DNA of 59,278 nt from Bacteroidota bacterium (GCA_023423835.1 JAFAEW010000135.1:1-59278); one strand, 5' to 3'; positions 41,800 through 52,106 are shown, numbered from the stretch's first letter. The notes: generated by a model not told the origin, from the letters alone. Translations and numbers: made by a program.

Positions 41800-43785
41800 T
41801 TACAATACCGTTGCGCCGCCTTTGCCGAATATCCGCAAGGCTAACTCCTCGCCTGCGCCTTCAGAACGCGTAAATACCAGCGGCATTTTATCAACCACCA
41901 CCTTTCCAGATGCGCTTACAACATTTATAATCGCCTGGTAACGGTCATGGTCTTTATTGAAATGAATATTTACAGAAGCCGCTCCGGGCGTGTTTTCAAA
42001 ATCAATATTGCAGGCATGCAAACCATCAATCACCTTTCTTGTCATTGCATCATCAACGCCGCTCAACGTTAATCTTACCGGAAATTTCAGCCCCGAAAAC
42101 GGGACTAGCTGCGGATAAGATTCTAACAAAGCGTTGTAATAAAAATCCCGGTCAGCAGCATTTTTACCTGCAGTTGCGAGACTCAGACTTTCATACAGTC
42201 GTCCGAGAAACAACTTTTCACGGGCGGTATCGAGCAGGATATCGCGGTTTAGCTGCTGAAGGTTTTTCGTTGCTTCTTTTTTATCGCCTTCTTCCAATTG
42301 AAACTTATACTCAAACAACCGGAAATACCTTTGAATGTTTGGACGATGATCGGTCTTCTGATAATCCGCATATTTCTTCTCAAAATATTTGGGACTGAAT
42401 TCCTTCAGAATATACCAGGCTTCATCAAAAGTAGTCGTTGATTCTGCACAAAAAAGATCGTAAACCAAACGGTTTCTTTCCGGATTGGAGGAAAGTTGAT
42501 TGGCAACCACATATTCGTTCATCAACTTTTGAACCTTCAAAATCAAGATACGGTATAGGATCTTTGGGGAATACCACCATCCCTTGTTTACGAATTTTTC
42601 CCGGCTTATCTTTTTGTCGGTCAATTGAAGTTTTAATAACTGAACGGAAAACTCGTACTGCGATTGGGTAAGCGTTGTACCAATATGGAGTTCCTTGAAG
42701 TTAGCAGCTTTATTTAAGGCAATCTCCGCGCTGTCGAGTTGACCATCATACAAATAGCTTCTTGCAAGTGCAATGTTGTACCATCCGAATCCGGGAACGG
42801 ATCCACTTTCCCTGATGATGTTCTTCACCAATAGAATAGCCGGCTTGGTTTGATTGGCATAGATCAACAACTCAGGAAGGTAGTAATAAGGTTCTTTCAG
42901 AAAGTTTTGATAATTGTTGAATTTATCGCGGTTGAAATAGTCCGTTGCAATAGCAAAATTGCCGACCTCTGCTTCCATACCACCGAAATTGTTCCACGAA
43001 ACACGACCTGCATTTGCAAGCTGAATATAATAGTAATAACTGCTGTCGTAATTCTTATTGTAGCAATGTAACAAAGCCAGATTGTGATAGATCGACATCA
43101 GCCGGTCTTCCGTTTGCCCTGATCCGAAAAGCGCGTTATTTTCCCATTCATATTGTTTTACAAATGCGATCCCCCGGTAACACCATTCAAAGGCAAGCTG
43201 CTCATTTTCTGAAACCGAATTCTTTAGAAAAGGCGCTTCCTTTGGGGTTAAAAACCGGTTTCGATGGTAGAGCCATGCCCGTTGTGCCGCAAGTTCAAAA
43301 CCGTAATCATTCTTAAATTGAAATGAAGCAACCGTGTTGATCAGATTCATACTCTCTTCCGGCATTTCCACATTATCATAACTCTCCTTTAAAGCCGTGA
43401 AGATGGTAAACAGATCATGGTAAAGGGAAAAATTCGACATCAGATTTTCGACATTATCAAACAGCGTTTGAAATGTTTTCCTGTTTTCCGTTGTCAGGAC
43501 ATCAAATGCCCGCCGCAGAGAAGGAATGGCGTTTTTAAATCCCATATGATCGACGCTGCGGTTGTATTTATAGATGCCTTCATACATCCATCCTACATAA
43601 TAGGTGCTGTCGAGCCGAAGAAACTCCCGGCTTTTCGCCAGCGCATCTTTGTCGTCGGGAGTGGTTTCCATTCTCTTTCCATCGATATAACTTCTTGCCC
43701 CTGCGTTTTGACCTTTTGCGATGAGGACAAAAAATATTACCGGAAATAAAAGCAGAAATATTTTATGGAAATCCTTATTCAGCAT
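41800..43785 (-). CDS. Exported TPR-like protein of unknown function
   Basis: A 661-residue protein with a signal peptide ending near residue 25 (LLLFPVIFFVLIAKGQ). It is rich in alpha-helical repeats (for example LMSIYHNLALLHCYNKNYDSS, FGWYNIALARSYLYDGQLDS, both cut here within 20 residues), consistent with a TPR/solenoid scaffold in the periplasm. The C-terminal third (VRLTLSGVDDAMTRKV, YQAIINVVSASGKVV) looks beta-rich. No enzymatic motif is seen. The gene overlaps the MoxR gene by 11 bases and is the last member of a DUF58-transglutaminase-MoxR operon. A role in folding or anchoring the operon's partner proteins is only a guess. Confidence 0.7.
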   Translation of the reverse strand: MLNKDFHKIFLLLFPVIFFVLIAKGQNAGARSYIDGKRMETTPDDKDALAKSREFLRLDSTYYVGWMYEGIYKYNRSVDHMGFKNAIPSLRRAFDVLTTENRKTFQTLFDNVENLMSNFSLYHDLFTIFTALKESYDNVEMPEESMNLINTVASFQFKNDYGFELAAQRAWLYHRNRFLTPKEAPFLKNSVSENEQLAFEWCYRGIAFVKQYEWENNALFGSGQTEDRLMSIYHNLALLHCYNKNYDSSYYYYIQLANAGRVSWNNFGGMEAEVGNFAIATDYFNRDKFNNYQNFLKEPYYYLPELLIYANQTKPAILLVKNIIRESGSVPGFGWYNIALARSYLYDGQLDSAEIALNKAANFKELHIGTTLTQSQYEFSVQLLKLQLTDKKISREKFVNKGWWYSPKILYRILILKVQKLMNEYVVANQLSSNPERNRLVYDLFCAESTTTFDEAWYILKEFSPKYFEKKYADYQKTDHRPNIQRYFRLFEYKFQLEEGDKKEATKNLQQLNRDILLDTAREKLFLGRLYESLSLATAGKNAADRDFYYNALLESYPQLVPFSGLKFPVRLTLSGVDDAMTRKVIDGLHACNIDFENTPGAASVNIHFNKDHDRYQAIINVVSASGKVVVDKMPLVFTRSEGAGEELALRIFGKGGATVL

Positions 43786-44761
43786 AGATCTTTAGTTTGC
43801 TTAACCGCTTCAGTTCGGCTTCAAGGAGGTTCTTCAGCGCCCGTTCTTTTGATTCTTTATTGCGGTAAATCAGGCGGTGATCCAAAACCGGATGAATCAA
43901 CATGGCAACGTCATCTTCGGTTACAAAATTTCTTCCGTTTACAAGGGCGAAAGCCTTGAGACATTTGATGAAAATAATACCGCTTCTGGTGGATGCGCCA
44001 AGCAAAATATCGGAAGAGTTACGCGTTCCGAAGACAAGGTTTCGGACCGCCTTCAGCAATTCCTCATGAATAAATACCTTTTCAGCTTCCTCCTGCAAAT
44101 ACAGAATCTCGTCTTTTGAAAGCACCTGTTGCACATCCAGGCTGTGTTGTTGAATATTGAGATAATCTTTGTAGATATTCAATTCCGTTTCTTCATCAAC
44201 ATAGCCAAAAATGATTTTCATGAAAAACCGATCCAACTGCGCCGCCGGCAGCGGATAGGTTCCTTCCATTTCAATGGGATTTTGAGTGGCAATGGTGAAA
44301 AACAAATTTTCCAACGGATAGGTGATATCGCCGATCGTGATTTGATTTTCTGCCATACATTCGAGTAAAGCCGATTGCACTTTCGGAGATGCACGGTTAA
44401 TCTCATCAGCAAGTAACACATTGCAAAAAAGTGGTCCTTTTTTGAAGATAAAATCATTGTGCGCCTCATCGAAGATGTGTGAACCAATGAGATCCATCGG
44501 CAAAAGGTCGGGCGTAAACTGGATTCTCTTGAAATCTGCACTTCGATCAGCGTTTTTGGAAGAAATACTGTTTGACAAGGTTTTCGCCATCACTGTTTTT
44601 CCGGTTCCCGGGAAATCTTCCATCAAAATATGCCCTTTCGCCAGCAGGGCGGTGAGGATAAATTTGATCTGCGGTCGCTTCCCCTTTATAACCGTTTCAA
44701 TATTTTGAATCAATTTTTCGATGTAATTCAATGCACCTTCGACTTGCATTTCACTTTGCAT
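43775..44761 (-). CDS. MoxR-family AAA+ ATPase
   Basis: A 328-residue AAA+ chaperone-like ATPase. I chose ATG 44761 (MQSEMQVEGALNYIEKLI) since the upstream GTG extension (44773) overlaps the transglutaminase gene's stop region. Walker A is EDFPGTGKTVMAKTL near residue 48, Walker B is LLADEINRASPKVQSAL near residue 105, and the sensor regions TQNPIEMEGTYPLPAAQLDRF and GASTRSGIIFIKCLKAFALV follow. MoxR proteins assist maturation of partner proteins with DUF58 and transglutaminase-like domains. Here it follows those genes directly and overlaps the TPR gene. Confidence 0.92.
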   Translation of the reverse strand: MQSEMQVEGALNYIEKLIQNIETVIKGKRPQIKFILTALLAKGHILMEDFPGTGKTVMAKTLSNSISSKNADRSADFKRIQFTPDLLPMDLIGSHIFDEAHNDFIFKKGPLFCNVLLADEINRASPKVQSALLECMAENQITIGDITYPLENLFFTIATQNPIEMEGTYPLPAAQLDRFFMKIIFGYVDEETELNIYKDYLNIQQHSLDVQQVLSKDEILYLQEEAEKVFIHEELLKAVRNLVFGTRNSSDILLGASTRSGIIFIKCLKAFALVNGRNFVTEDDVAMLIHPVLDHRLIYRNKESKERALKNLLEAELKRLSKLKIYAE

Positions 44762-44762
44762 A

Positions 44763-47372
44763 TTAATTACCACTTTTATTTCTTTTAAAAAATGAGATCA
44801 TATTCCGTATATCTAAAAATCTTAAAATTCTTTGCTTTATGGGAATACTGCCTGAAACTTTCCGGATGAATGGTGAATAGAAATCGTTTACAAATCTTTC
44901 ACTTGCTTCATCAACATTTCTATTGCTGTATTTCAACTCTTGATAAACCTGGTGAAACCGGTAATAGGACGTGCCAAATTCGTCATCAATCTTCTTTGCA
45001 AATAATTCAGGCGATGGCGTTTCCCGGTTTAAATTCATCTGATGTAAATAGTATAAAACTGCAATGTTGATAGAATAAGCCCGTTGGCGGACAGACCCGC
45101 TCTTCGAGGCTTTGATACTCAAATAAACAAAGATCAGATAGGGAAGCATCAGGAACAGCACCAATAAAACCGCCGCTGTTATCAATGAATTCAACAATAA
45201 ATTTTTACTGCTTAATCCGTTCGCATTTTTACTGTTTTCTTTGTTTTGATCAACCGTTTTTTTAGTCGCGATAATTTTTACTTCATCGATGGGAACGGGT
45301 TGCGCAACCGACTGTAAAACGCTTCCAATTTCTTCTCCTTCATTTACTTTAATCTCCTTCAGCGATTCTGCATAAGAAGCTGCCGTAATATGCATTCCCG
45401 GTTTAATCACTGCGATCGATACAAGTCCGGTATCGGCTGAGAAGTTGGCCAGTTTCACGTCGAGCGATACTTCTTCCGACTGCTTGCTGTTTAATTCCTT
45501 GTCCTTGATCAGAAACCTCCTGGCATCGATGGTAATTTCTCTTTTTATGGTATCAATCGACCTTACAATTCCGTCGGCAACGAAATATGCCTGAGGCATA
45601 TTCAAAGGCGGCGTTTGATCCGGTTGGGGCGATTCTCTCGTATTTTCGTCTGGAATGGTTGTATCAAAATCGATCCACCCATAACCGGGAAAATATACCT
45701 GCACCCACGCATGTGCCTGATCCTGATAAAACCAATACCAACCCGGATTTTTAGTACTTCTGTCAATGGTAAGGAAACCGGCTGCAATTCTGGAAGGAAT
45801 GCCGAGACTTCGCAACATAAACAGGGTGGCTCCCGCAAAATAAGAGCAGTAACCTTTTCTGTTTGTGAAAAGAAAATAATTGAGCTTGTTGGCAGAAGGG
45901 ATCCCTGGAATTCCGGGATTGTCGGAATAGGTAAACAGTGGCTGCCCCCATTGATCTTTCGAAGTAAAATAATTTCTGATAGCGATGATCTTGTCAAGCG
46001 GCGTTTGTGCAGTATCGGTGATGCGTTTGGCAAGTAAGCGAATGCTGTCAAAATCGGGAGAAGAAGGCGTCCGCGTGTAGTACGTTAAAAATCGCGGATC
46101 GGTGTGATACCAGCTTGTCATTTTTCTTAGTTCCCGAAACCTCGATTCCTGAAAGTTTTGCAACATCTCATTTTTGCCGGGATTATAGATAAAGTAAGCA
46201 CTGTTTAAGTCGCTCACCCACATCTTCGCTTTGTAGGCCGATGCATATTCTTTCTTGTAGTCCTGCGGCACCGGAATCGGCTGGCAGTAAAAAGCGGTGG
46301 AAGGCGCAATGAATTCTGAGGGCGAAAGTGCAACCTTGTACACGTCGGCACTTACCACTTTCCGGTCGAGATAACTTTTAGAATGGACAATTTTGGAGGA
46401 ATCGGTAACACTAAAAAACAAAGGAATTTTTGACGGATCCGGTTTAAACAAATCATTGGAAGGCATGAGACTGTCTGCCTCAAAGGACTGTGTAACCGTA
46501 TCATATTTAGTGTAATAATAGGAGGTAAAATATAACGGATTAGGTGTCTGGCCATCCTCAAAAAAATTATCGAGTTTCGCCACAAAAACAAGTTGCTTTC
46601 CCTTACTCAATGAACCGGCAAGTTGCGTTTGATTTTTGTTTGAAATGCTTCCGTCGGCATTCCTTTTCGTCATGCTTTCATTATTGCCGTTTTTATAGTT
46701 GCCGCTGTTCCATTCCTTCTCAAGGATCTTAAATTCCTGTTCAAAGCGGTTGGAGATAAACAGCAAAACCAATAATAATAAAGCCGAAAATCCAAGAAAC
46801 TTTTTTGGGATGAAAGCTCCTACCGGCTGCGACGGGTTCATATTACGCAGCAATTCTGTTATGTATATGATATAAACCGAATAGAGCAGGAAAGGTGCGA
46901 AGGAGTTGAAAAGATTGTTTAAGTTGAAATCGGTGTTTCTGCTGATTGCCAACATTTCAATCACGAGGATGGACACGGCAAAAAAGATGGTAAAATATCT
47001 TGATCGTGCCAGTCCATACGCGATAATCCAGCCGGATAGAAAAAGAAAAATAAAGACCAGGAATCCGAAGGCCGCATAAAAGCTTCCAAATTCGCCGCCA
47101 ACAATCCTTCCCGTCAACTGGTACAGCAGGTACAAAACAACGAATACGGCAATTGTGGTTGTACTGAACCGAAAGCGGTATCCGTAAAAAATAAAGGCAG
47201 CTAATAAACCGGATGAAAAATAGATTGTTTGGGTAAGGGATTCATCTGTGAGAAAGCTATAGTGAGTAGTTACCTGTTTCAAAACAGAATAAGCCACCAT
47301 TGCAGTAGGTAAGGCTACCAGCAACAACTGTAACGTGACCTTTTTAATCTGATATTTTCTTTCAATCTGCAT
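44763..47372 (-). CDS. Membrane transglutaminase-like protein (TgpA/DUF3488 type)
   Basis: An 869-residue protein with about six to seven N-terminal membrane helices, a large periplasmic part, and a C-terminal membrane helix near residue 750. The papain-like transglutaminase core shows Cys in NRKGYCSYFAGATLFMLRSL (residues ~500), His in DQAHAWVQVYFPGYGW and Asp in IDFDTTI. Members are thought to crosslink or cleave proteins at the envelope; the activity here is unverified. It lies 7 bases downstream of DUF58 and 1 base upstream of MoxR, all on the minus strand, so it forms one operon. Confidence 0.88.
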   Translation of the reverse strand: MQIERKYQIKKVTLQLLLVALPTAMVAYSVLKQVTTHYSFLTDESLTQTIYFSSGLLAAFIFYGYRFRFSTTTIAVFVVLYLLYQLTGRIVGGEFGSFYAAFGFLVFIFLFLSGWIIAYGLARSRYFTIFFAVSILVIEMLAISRNTDFNLNNLFNSFAPFLLYSVYIIYITELLRNMNPSQPVGAFIPKKFLGFSALLLLVLLFISNRFEQEFKILEKEWNSGNYKNGNNESMTKRNADGSISNKNQTQLAGSLSKGKQLVFVAKLDNFFEDGQTPNPLYFTSYYYTKYDTVTQSFEADSLMPSNDLFKPDPSKIPLFFSVTDSSKIVHSKSYLDRKVVSADVYKVALSPSEFIAPSTAFYCQPIPVPQDYKKEYASAYKAKMWVSDLNSAYFIYNPGKNEMLQNFQESRFRELRKMTSWYHTDPRFLTYYTRTPSSPDFDSIRLLAKRITDTAQTPLDKIIAIRNYFTSKDQWGQPLFTYSDNPGIPGIPSANKLNYFLFTNRKGYCSYFAGATLFMLRSLGIPSRIAAGFLTIDRSTKNPGWYWFYQDQAHAWVQVYFPGYGWIDFDTTIPDENTRESPQPDQTPPLNMPQAYFVADGIVRSIDTIKREITIDARRFLIKDKELNSKQSEEVSLDVKLANFSADTGLVSIAVIKPGMHITAASYAESLKEIKVNEGEEIGSVLQSVAQPVPIDEVKIIATKKTVDQNKENSKNANGLSSKNLLLNSLITAAVLLVLFLMLPYLIFVYLSIKASKSGSVRQRAYSINIAVLYYLHQMNLNRETPSPELFAKKIDDEFGTSYYRFHQVYQELKYSNRNVDEASERFVNDFYSPFIRKVSGSIPIKQRILRFLDIRNMISFFKRNKSGN

Positions 47373-47379
47373 TTACAGG

Positions 47380-48747
47380 TTATAAAATAATTTGATCATA
47401 TTCGTGCAACAACTTTTCAAGCGCTTTTTCATTTTCGATAACTTTTGTTTTGAAGGTCGAAAAGTCCCAGCTCTGTTTATATTTTTCCAGTCTTCCTTTT
47501 TCCGGCTCTATAAAAATCCGTTTAAACAAATAATCGGCTTTAGAAACTTTTAAACTGACACTGAGTTTTACCATTACGATTGTAGGACCTTTCGGCTTAT
47601 TTTCCAATATCGTTCGAATTGAGTCGACATCATTAAGCGATGAAATTATAAGCAAAGAAGTTTCGCTTAAGTGAGGAATATCTTCTGCTTTGGTTTTGTT
47701 TTGCCATTCTGATGATAAGATTTTATAGGCAACCTCATCCCCTTCATCTGCCGGTCTTTTTTTCGGCGTTTGCTGATCTGTAATATATGCTGTCTTAAAT
47801 CCACTCTTTTCAACCTGCTTAAAGATACTCCAAATAATGTTCTTGAATTGGTCGAGAAAAAAGTCTTCCGCCCACGAATTGTTGCGGACAGAAAAAGAGG
47901 AATAAAAACTGGCTGCCACATACACGTGAGAGGCCGAAGGGTCTAGAATCTCCGGCCTTCTTATAACTAATTCCTTGTTCTTCGCGTAAATCTTCCACAC
48001 GATGCGCCTGAGATCATCCGTATTTTCGAAACTCTTGAAGTGTAGCATTTCACCTTCCACTTTTTTCAGTTCCGGTATCCTGACGCTCGTGTCTTCTGTC
48101 TTATTAGGAAAGGCCGGAATATGTTGTATTAATGTCTTTTTCGGCCGGATCACCACCGAATCTGTCATTTTCAGCGAACTGGTGAATGAAAAGAACTGGA
48201 AAAAATCTTCAAAATAGAGATAGCCCTCCTGCAATTCATATTCCCTGATCTTTTCCATTTCCCATAAAAATCTTCCCGAATAGCGGAAGGATATCAGTTT
48301 TCGCTGTTTTTCTACAAGCGTGTATTTGGGGGAATAATGATTTTCATCGTATTGAAATCTTATTTTCAGAAATCCCAATAGCGGTTTTAATATGGGTGAA
48401 ATAAAAACTTCAATTACCGGCAAAACTCTTTCATCCTCCCCGGTTTTTTTTATTGAAATACTAAAGTGAAGCTTATTTCTCTTCTTCAAGATCCAAAATG
48501 TGAAGAAGGAAATTGCGGTGGTCAAAAAGGCGAAGCTGATTAGTATAATGGTAAACCAGTAAGCGGACTTTACCAATAAGACAAAGACAGCCGCATAGTT
48601 ATCGGTCCAGTTTTTCTGATATTGATCAAGCAGATTTGCCGCAATCAAAAATCCTAAACAATATAGAAACAAGTAGTTGGTTATTGGCAGGAAAAATATC
48701 GCAGGCCTGAGCGCATTTTTTATGTAGCTTAAGATTTTTCCGATCAT
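47380..48747 (-). CDS. DUF58 domain membrane protein
   Basis: A 455-residue protein with two N-terminal membrane helices (FFLPITNYLFLYCLGFLIAA; AYWFTIILISFAFLTTA) and a DUF58 domain containing FENTDDLRRIVWKIYAKNKE and VIRRPE, the family signature near residues 240-265. DUF58 proteins co-occur with MoxR ATPases and transglutaminase-like proteins. It is the first gene of that operon here, divergent from the methyltransferase gene at 48841. The function is unknown beyond envelope-related predictions. Confidence 0.9.
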   Translation of the reverse strand: MIGKILSYIKNALRPAIFFLPITNYLFLYCLGFLIAANLLDQYQKNWTDNYAAVFVLLVKSAYWFTIILISFAFLTTAISFFTFWILKKRNKLHFSISIKKTGEDERVLPVIEVFISPILKPLLGFLKIRFQYDENHYSPKYTLVEKQRKLISFRYSGRFLWEMEKIREYELQEGYLYFEDFFQFFSFTSSLKMTDSVVIRPKKTLIQHIPAFPNKTEDTSVRIPELKKVEGEMLHFKSFENTDDLRRIVWKIYAKNKELVIRRPEILDPSASHVYVAASFYSSFSVRNNSWAEDFFLDQFKNIIWSIFKQVEKSGFKTAYITDQQTPKKRPADEGDEVAYKILSSEWQNKTKAEDIPHLSETSLLIISSLNDVDSIRTILENKPKGPTIVMVKLSVSLKVSKADYLFKRIFIEPEKGRLEKYKQSWDFSTFKTKVIENEKALEKLLHEYDQIIL

Positions 48748-48840
48748 TATAGTGCGATAAATTTATCAAAATTGGAGGTAAATACGGCCAACAATTTATG
48801 CGATAATTGTTTTTAACGGAACTTTACTTTCTTTGTCGCA

Positions 48841-49749
48841 ATGAAGAGAATCGAATATTCACAGTGCCCGATTTGTAATGGTCATTATATTTCCAGTGTT
48901 TTCCCTGCAAAAGATTATACGGTTTCCGGCGAAACGTTTGGCATATGGCAATGCAATAATTGCTGCTCCCGGTTTACTCAAAACGTTCCGGCTTTGTCCG
49001 AGATCGGCCGGTACTACCAATCTGCTGATTACATTTCGCATTCCGATACGCAAAAAGGTCTGGTAAATTCCTTGTATCACTTCATCAGAAAATTTACCTT
49101 AAGATCAAAGAAAAATCTCATCCTCCGGCAAACACAGCTTCAAAAAGGAAAACTGCTGGATGTGGGCGCAGGCACCGGTTCATTTGCTTCCAAAATGCAA
49201 GAAGCGGGATGGTCGGTTACCGGACTTGAACCGGATGAAACGGCCCGTGAAAATGCGCTGAAAAATCACCAGCTCAGTCTTCTGGATCCCGATCAACTTT
49301 TTTATCTCGATGCCGGCGGATTTGATGTAATCACGCTCTGGCATGTGCTCGAACATGTGCATGGCCTGCACGATTATGTGGCAAGGTTTCAAACTCTGTT
49401 GAAAGACACCGGTAAATTAATCATTGCCGTTCCTAATTTCACTTCCTATGATGCAAAAAAATATGGAGAATACTGGGCGGCTTATGATGTTCCGCGCCAC
49501 CTCTATCATTTTTCTCCGGAAGGGATGCAAGCCGTTCTTCAGGAACACGGATTTTTTATAAATGCATTCAAACCAATGTGGTTTGATAGTTTTTACGTTT
49601 CCATGTTGAGCGAAAAATACAAGACCGGAAGCCAGAACCTTCTGCCGGCATTTTTCACCGGTTTATGGTCAAACATCAAGGCAATCGGAAATGTAAAGCG
49701 CTGCAGTTCGATCATTTATGTTGCTTCAAAATTCCCTCAACTGCCCTAA
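48841..49749 (+). CDS. Class I SAM-dependent methyltransferase with N-terminal Cys pairs
   Basis: A 302-residue protein. An N-terminal zinc-ribbon-like pair of C-x-x-C motifs (CPICNGHY and CNNC at residues 9-12 and 37-40) precedes a Rossmann-like methyltransferase domain with LLDVGAGTGSFASKMQEAGW (residues ~103-122), LEPDETAR and DVITLWHVLEHVH. This is the Methyltransf_23 style used on sugar or polysaccharide precursors, with the target unknown. TTTCTTTG five bases before the ATG is an imperfect near-leaderless promoter candidate. It begins an operon-like run with ggt. Confidence 0.88.
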   Translation: MKRIEYSQCPICNGHYISSVFPAKDYTVSGETFGIWQCNNCCSRFTQNVPALSEIGRYYQSADYISHSDTQKGLVNSLYHFIRKFTLRSKKNLILRQTQLQKGKLLDVGAGTGSFASKMQEAGWSVTGLEPDETARENALKNHQLSLLDPDQLFYLDAGGFDVITLWHVLEHVHGLHDYVARFQTLLKDTGKLIIAVPNFTSYDAKKYGEYWAAYDVPRHLYHFSPEGMQAVLQEHGFFINAFKPMWFDSFYVSMLSEKYKTGSQNLLPAFFTGLWSNIKAIGNVKRCSSIIYVASKFPQLP

Positions 49750-49857
49750 AGATTGCCGTCTGAACTATCTCACGGTCGGGAGAAGTTTAAAAAAAACTTG
49801 CGACTTTATTTGCCCCAAAAAAATTACCTTGCTTTCGTTTTCAATAAAATAATCTTC

Positions 49858-51576
49858 ATGAAAAAGATCTTCCTCCTGTTTCTGATTTCGTTCTTTTACC
49901 ATGTATCCAGTGCGCAAACCAGTGCCATCGTAGGCGCCGGAAAGGCGGTAGATCCTTATCATTATTCACAGGTTAAGACCGCCGCTTATAAACACGCGTC
50001 TATTGCAACGGCGCATCCTCTGGCAAGTGAAGTCGGTGCTGCGATCATGAAGATGGGAGGAAATGCCTTTGACGCTGCCATCTCGGCCCAGCTTACACTT
50101 GCTGTGGTGTATCCGGCAGCTGGAAATATCGGAGGCGGAGGATTTTTGATCGGCCGCGAAAAAAACGGAAAAATTATCGCACTTGATTACCGCGAAGAAG
50201 CGCCGGGAAACGCCTCGAAAGATATGTATCTCGACAAAGACGGAAATGCCATCGACAGTCTTTCAAAAATCGGGCATCTGGCAGGAGGCGTGCCGGGAAC
50301 GGTGGCCGGACTGTTTGCCTCATACAAGTATGCTAAACTTCCCTTTCAGCAACTGATACAGCCGGCGATTGACCTGGCGAAAAACGGATTTGTTCTCACA
50401 AAAAGAGAAGCAAACGGATTGAATTATGCGCGTCGCGATTTTATTCATCATTCTACCAAACCCACTGCATTTGTAAAATCGGAAAACTGGAAAGAAGGCG
50501 ACACCTTATTTCAACCCGATCTGGCCAAAACTCTGGAACGGATTCGCGACCAGGGTGAAAAGGGATTCTATGAAGGCGAAACCGCAAAACTGATCGTCGA
50601 CGAAATGAAAAGGGCCAATGGAATTATTACGAAAGAAGATTTGAAGAATTATAAGGCGAAAGAACGCCCTGCGATAGAATTTTTGTACAGGGGATACAGC
50701 ATCATAAGTTTTCCGCCGCCGAGTAGCGGAGGTTTGCTGTTGGCCGAAATGCTTGGAATGATCGAAGATTATCCGGTTGGTTCCTTCGGATTTCAAACAG
50801 CAAAATCGGTTCAACTCATGGTGGAAGCCGAACGCCGCGCCTATGCCGACCGGGCAGAACATATGGGGGATCCGGACTTTTGGAATGTGCCGCTGAAAGC
50901 CTTAATGAGTAAGAGCTATCTGAAACAGCGAATGAGCGATTTTGAATTTGGAAAGGCGGGAAACAGTAAAAATATCAAAGCCGGAGACGTGTATGAAAGC
51001 AAGCAGACCACGCACCTCAGCATAATGGATGAAGAAGGAAATATGGTATCGGTAACCACCACATTAAATAATTCTTATGGAAGTAGAACAGTGATCGGTG
51101 GAGCAGGATTTTTACTAAATGATGAAATGGACGACTTCAGCGTAAAACCGGGTGTTCCAAATATGTATGGCGCGGTAGGAGGCGCAGCAAACGCGATTGA
51201 ACCGGGGAAAAGAATGTTGAGTTCGATGACGCCCACCCTCGTTTTGAAAGATAAGAAGCCATTCATGGTGGTGGGAACGCCGGGCGGCACAACCATTCCA
51301 ACCTCCGTATTTCAGTCCATCGTGAACGTGATCGATTTTGGAATGAATGCGGAAGATGCGGTTAACAAACCGAAATTTCATCACCAATGGCTGCCGGATG
51401 AAGTAATGGTTGAAAACGGATTTCCTCAGGAAACGATAACAGCACTCTCGAAAATGGGATATAAGATTTCAAGAGAGAATTCTATCGGAAGAACCGAATT
51501 GATTCTGATTGATGCAAGCGAGAATATGCAAACCGCCGGTGATAAACGGGGAGAAGACAGCGTAGCGGGATTTTAA
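49858..51576 (+). CDS. ggt: Gamma-glutamyltransferase (exported)
   Basis: A 572-residue N-terminal nucleophile hydrolase. I chose ATG 49858 (MKKIFLLFLISFFYHVSSAQ), a clear signal peptide; the frame extends 35 codons upstream without one. The large-subunit region includes HPLASEVGAAIMKMGGNAFDA and GGGGFLIG-like GNIGGGGFLIGREKNG. The autocleavage/catalytic Thr is in KQTTHLSIMDEEGNMVSVTTT near residue 380. The small subunit has SSMTPTLVLKDKKPFMVVGTPGG. It transfers gamma-glutamyl groups from glutathione and acts in the periplasm. Motifs longer than 20 residues are shortened here. Confidence 0.95.
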   Translation: MKKIFLLFLISFFYHVSSAQTSAIVGAGKAVDPYHYSQVKTAAYKHASIATAHPLASEVGAAIMKMGGNAFDAAISAQLTLAVVYPAAGNIGGGGFLIGREKNGKIIALDYREEAPGNASKDMYLDKDGNAIDSLSKIGHLAGGVPGTVAGLFASYKYAKLPFQQLIQPAIDLAKNGFVLTKREANGLNYARRDFIHHSTKPTAFVKSENWKEGDTLFQPDLAKTLERIRDQGEKGFYEGETAKLIVDEMKRANGIITKEDLKNYKAKERPAIEFLYRGYSIISFPPPSSGGLLLAEMLGMIEDYPVGSFGFQTAKSVQLMVEAERRAYADRAEHMGDPDFWNVPLKALMSKSYLKQRMSDFEFGKAGNSKNIKAGDVYESKQTTHLSIMDEEGNMVSVTTTLNNSYGSRTVIGGAGFLLNDEMDDFSVKPGVPNMYGAVGGAANAIEPGKRMLSSMTPTLVLKDKKPFMVVGTPGGTTIPTSVFQSIVNVIDFGMNAEDAVNKPKFHHQWLPDEVMVENGFPQETITALSKMGYKISRENSIGRTELILIDASENMQTAGDKRGEDSVAGF

Positions 51577-51599
51577 CTTATCTCATAAAATCAATTTAT

Positions 51600-52094
51600 A
51601 TGGAAGGATTTTTAGACTCCATCCGAAAACAGTTTGAATCTTATAAATCACTTGGCGACAAGACATTCGAACAATTGGATGAAAAAGACTTTTCTTACAG
51701 GCCGAACGAAAACAGCAATTCCATCGCAATGATTGTGCGGCATGTTTCGGGAAATCTGAAAAGCAGGTTTACTGATTTCCTTACATCGGATGGAGAAAAA
51801 CCGTGGCGAAACCGTGATGAAGAATTCGAAGATTATACCGCTTCAAAAAGCCAGGTAATCTATATCTGGACGGATGGATGGAACGCTTTATTTAATACGC
51901 TGGATCAATTGAAGACGGATGATCTTGAAAAAGAAATTACCATCCGCCAGCAGCCTGCAAAGGTGTACGATGCCCTGCTGCGAAGTCTCGCTCATACTGC
52001 CAGTCACGTTGGGCAGATTATGTACATTGGAAAATCGATCAGAGATGCCGGATGGAAATCGTTGAGTATTCCAAAATCAAAATCGCACTCCTGA
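51600..52094 (+). CDS. DinB-like / DUF1572 family protein
   Basis: A 164-residue four-helix-bundle protein of the DinB/DUF1572 type. It begins MEGFLDSIRKQFESYKSLGD and has conserved His residues that likely bind a metal: MIVRHVSGNLKSRF near residue 44 and SLAHTASHVGQIMYIGK near residue 137. Such proteins include thiol-dependent S-transferases; the reaction here is unknown. It lies 23 bases after ggt and 12 bases before the aminotransferase, so all three may be cotranscribed. Confidence 0.85.
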   Translation: MEGFLDSIRKQFESYKSLGDKTFEQLDEKDFSYRPNENSNSIAMIVRHVSGNLKSRFTDFLTSDGEKPWRNRDEEFEDYTASKSQVIYIWTDGWNALFNTLDQLKTDDLEKEITIRQQPAKVYDALLRSLAHTASHVGQIMYIGKSIRDAGWKSLSIPKSKSHS

Positions 52095-52106
52095 TAAATC
52101 GTGGGG

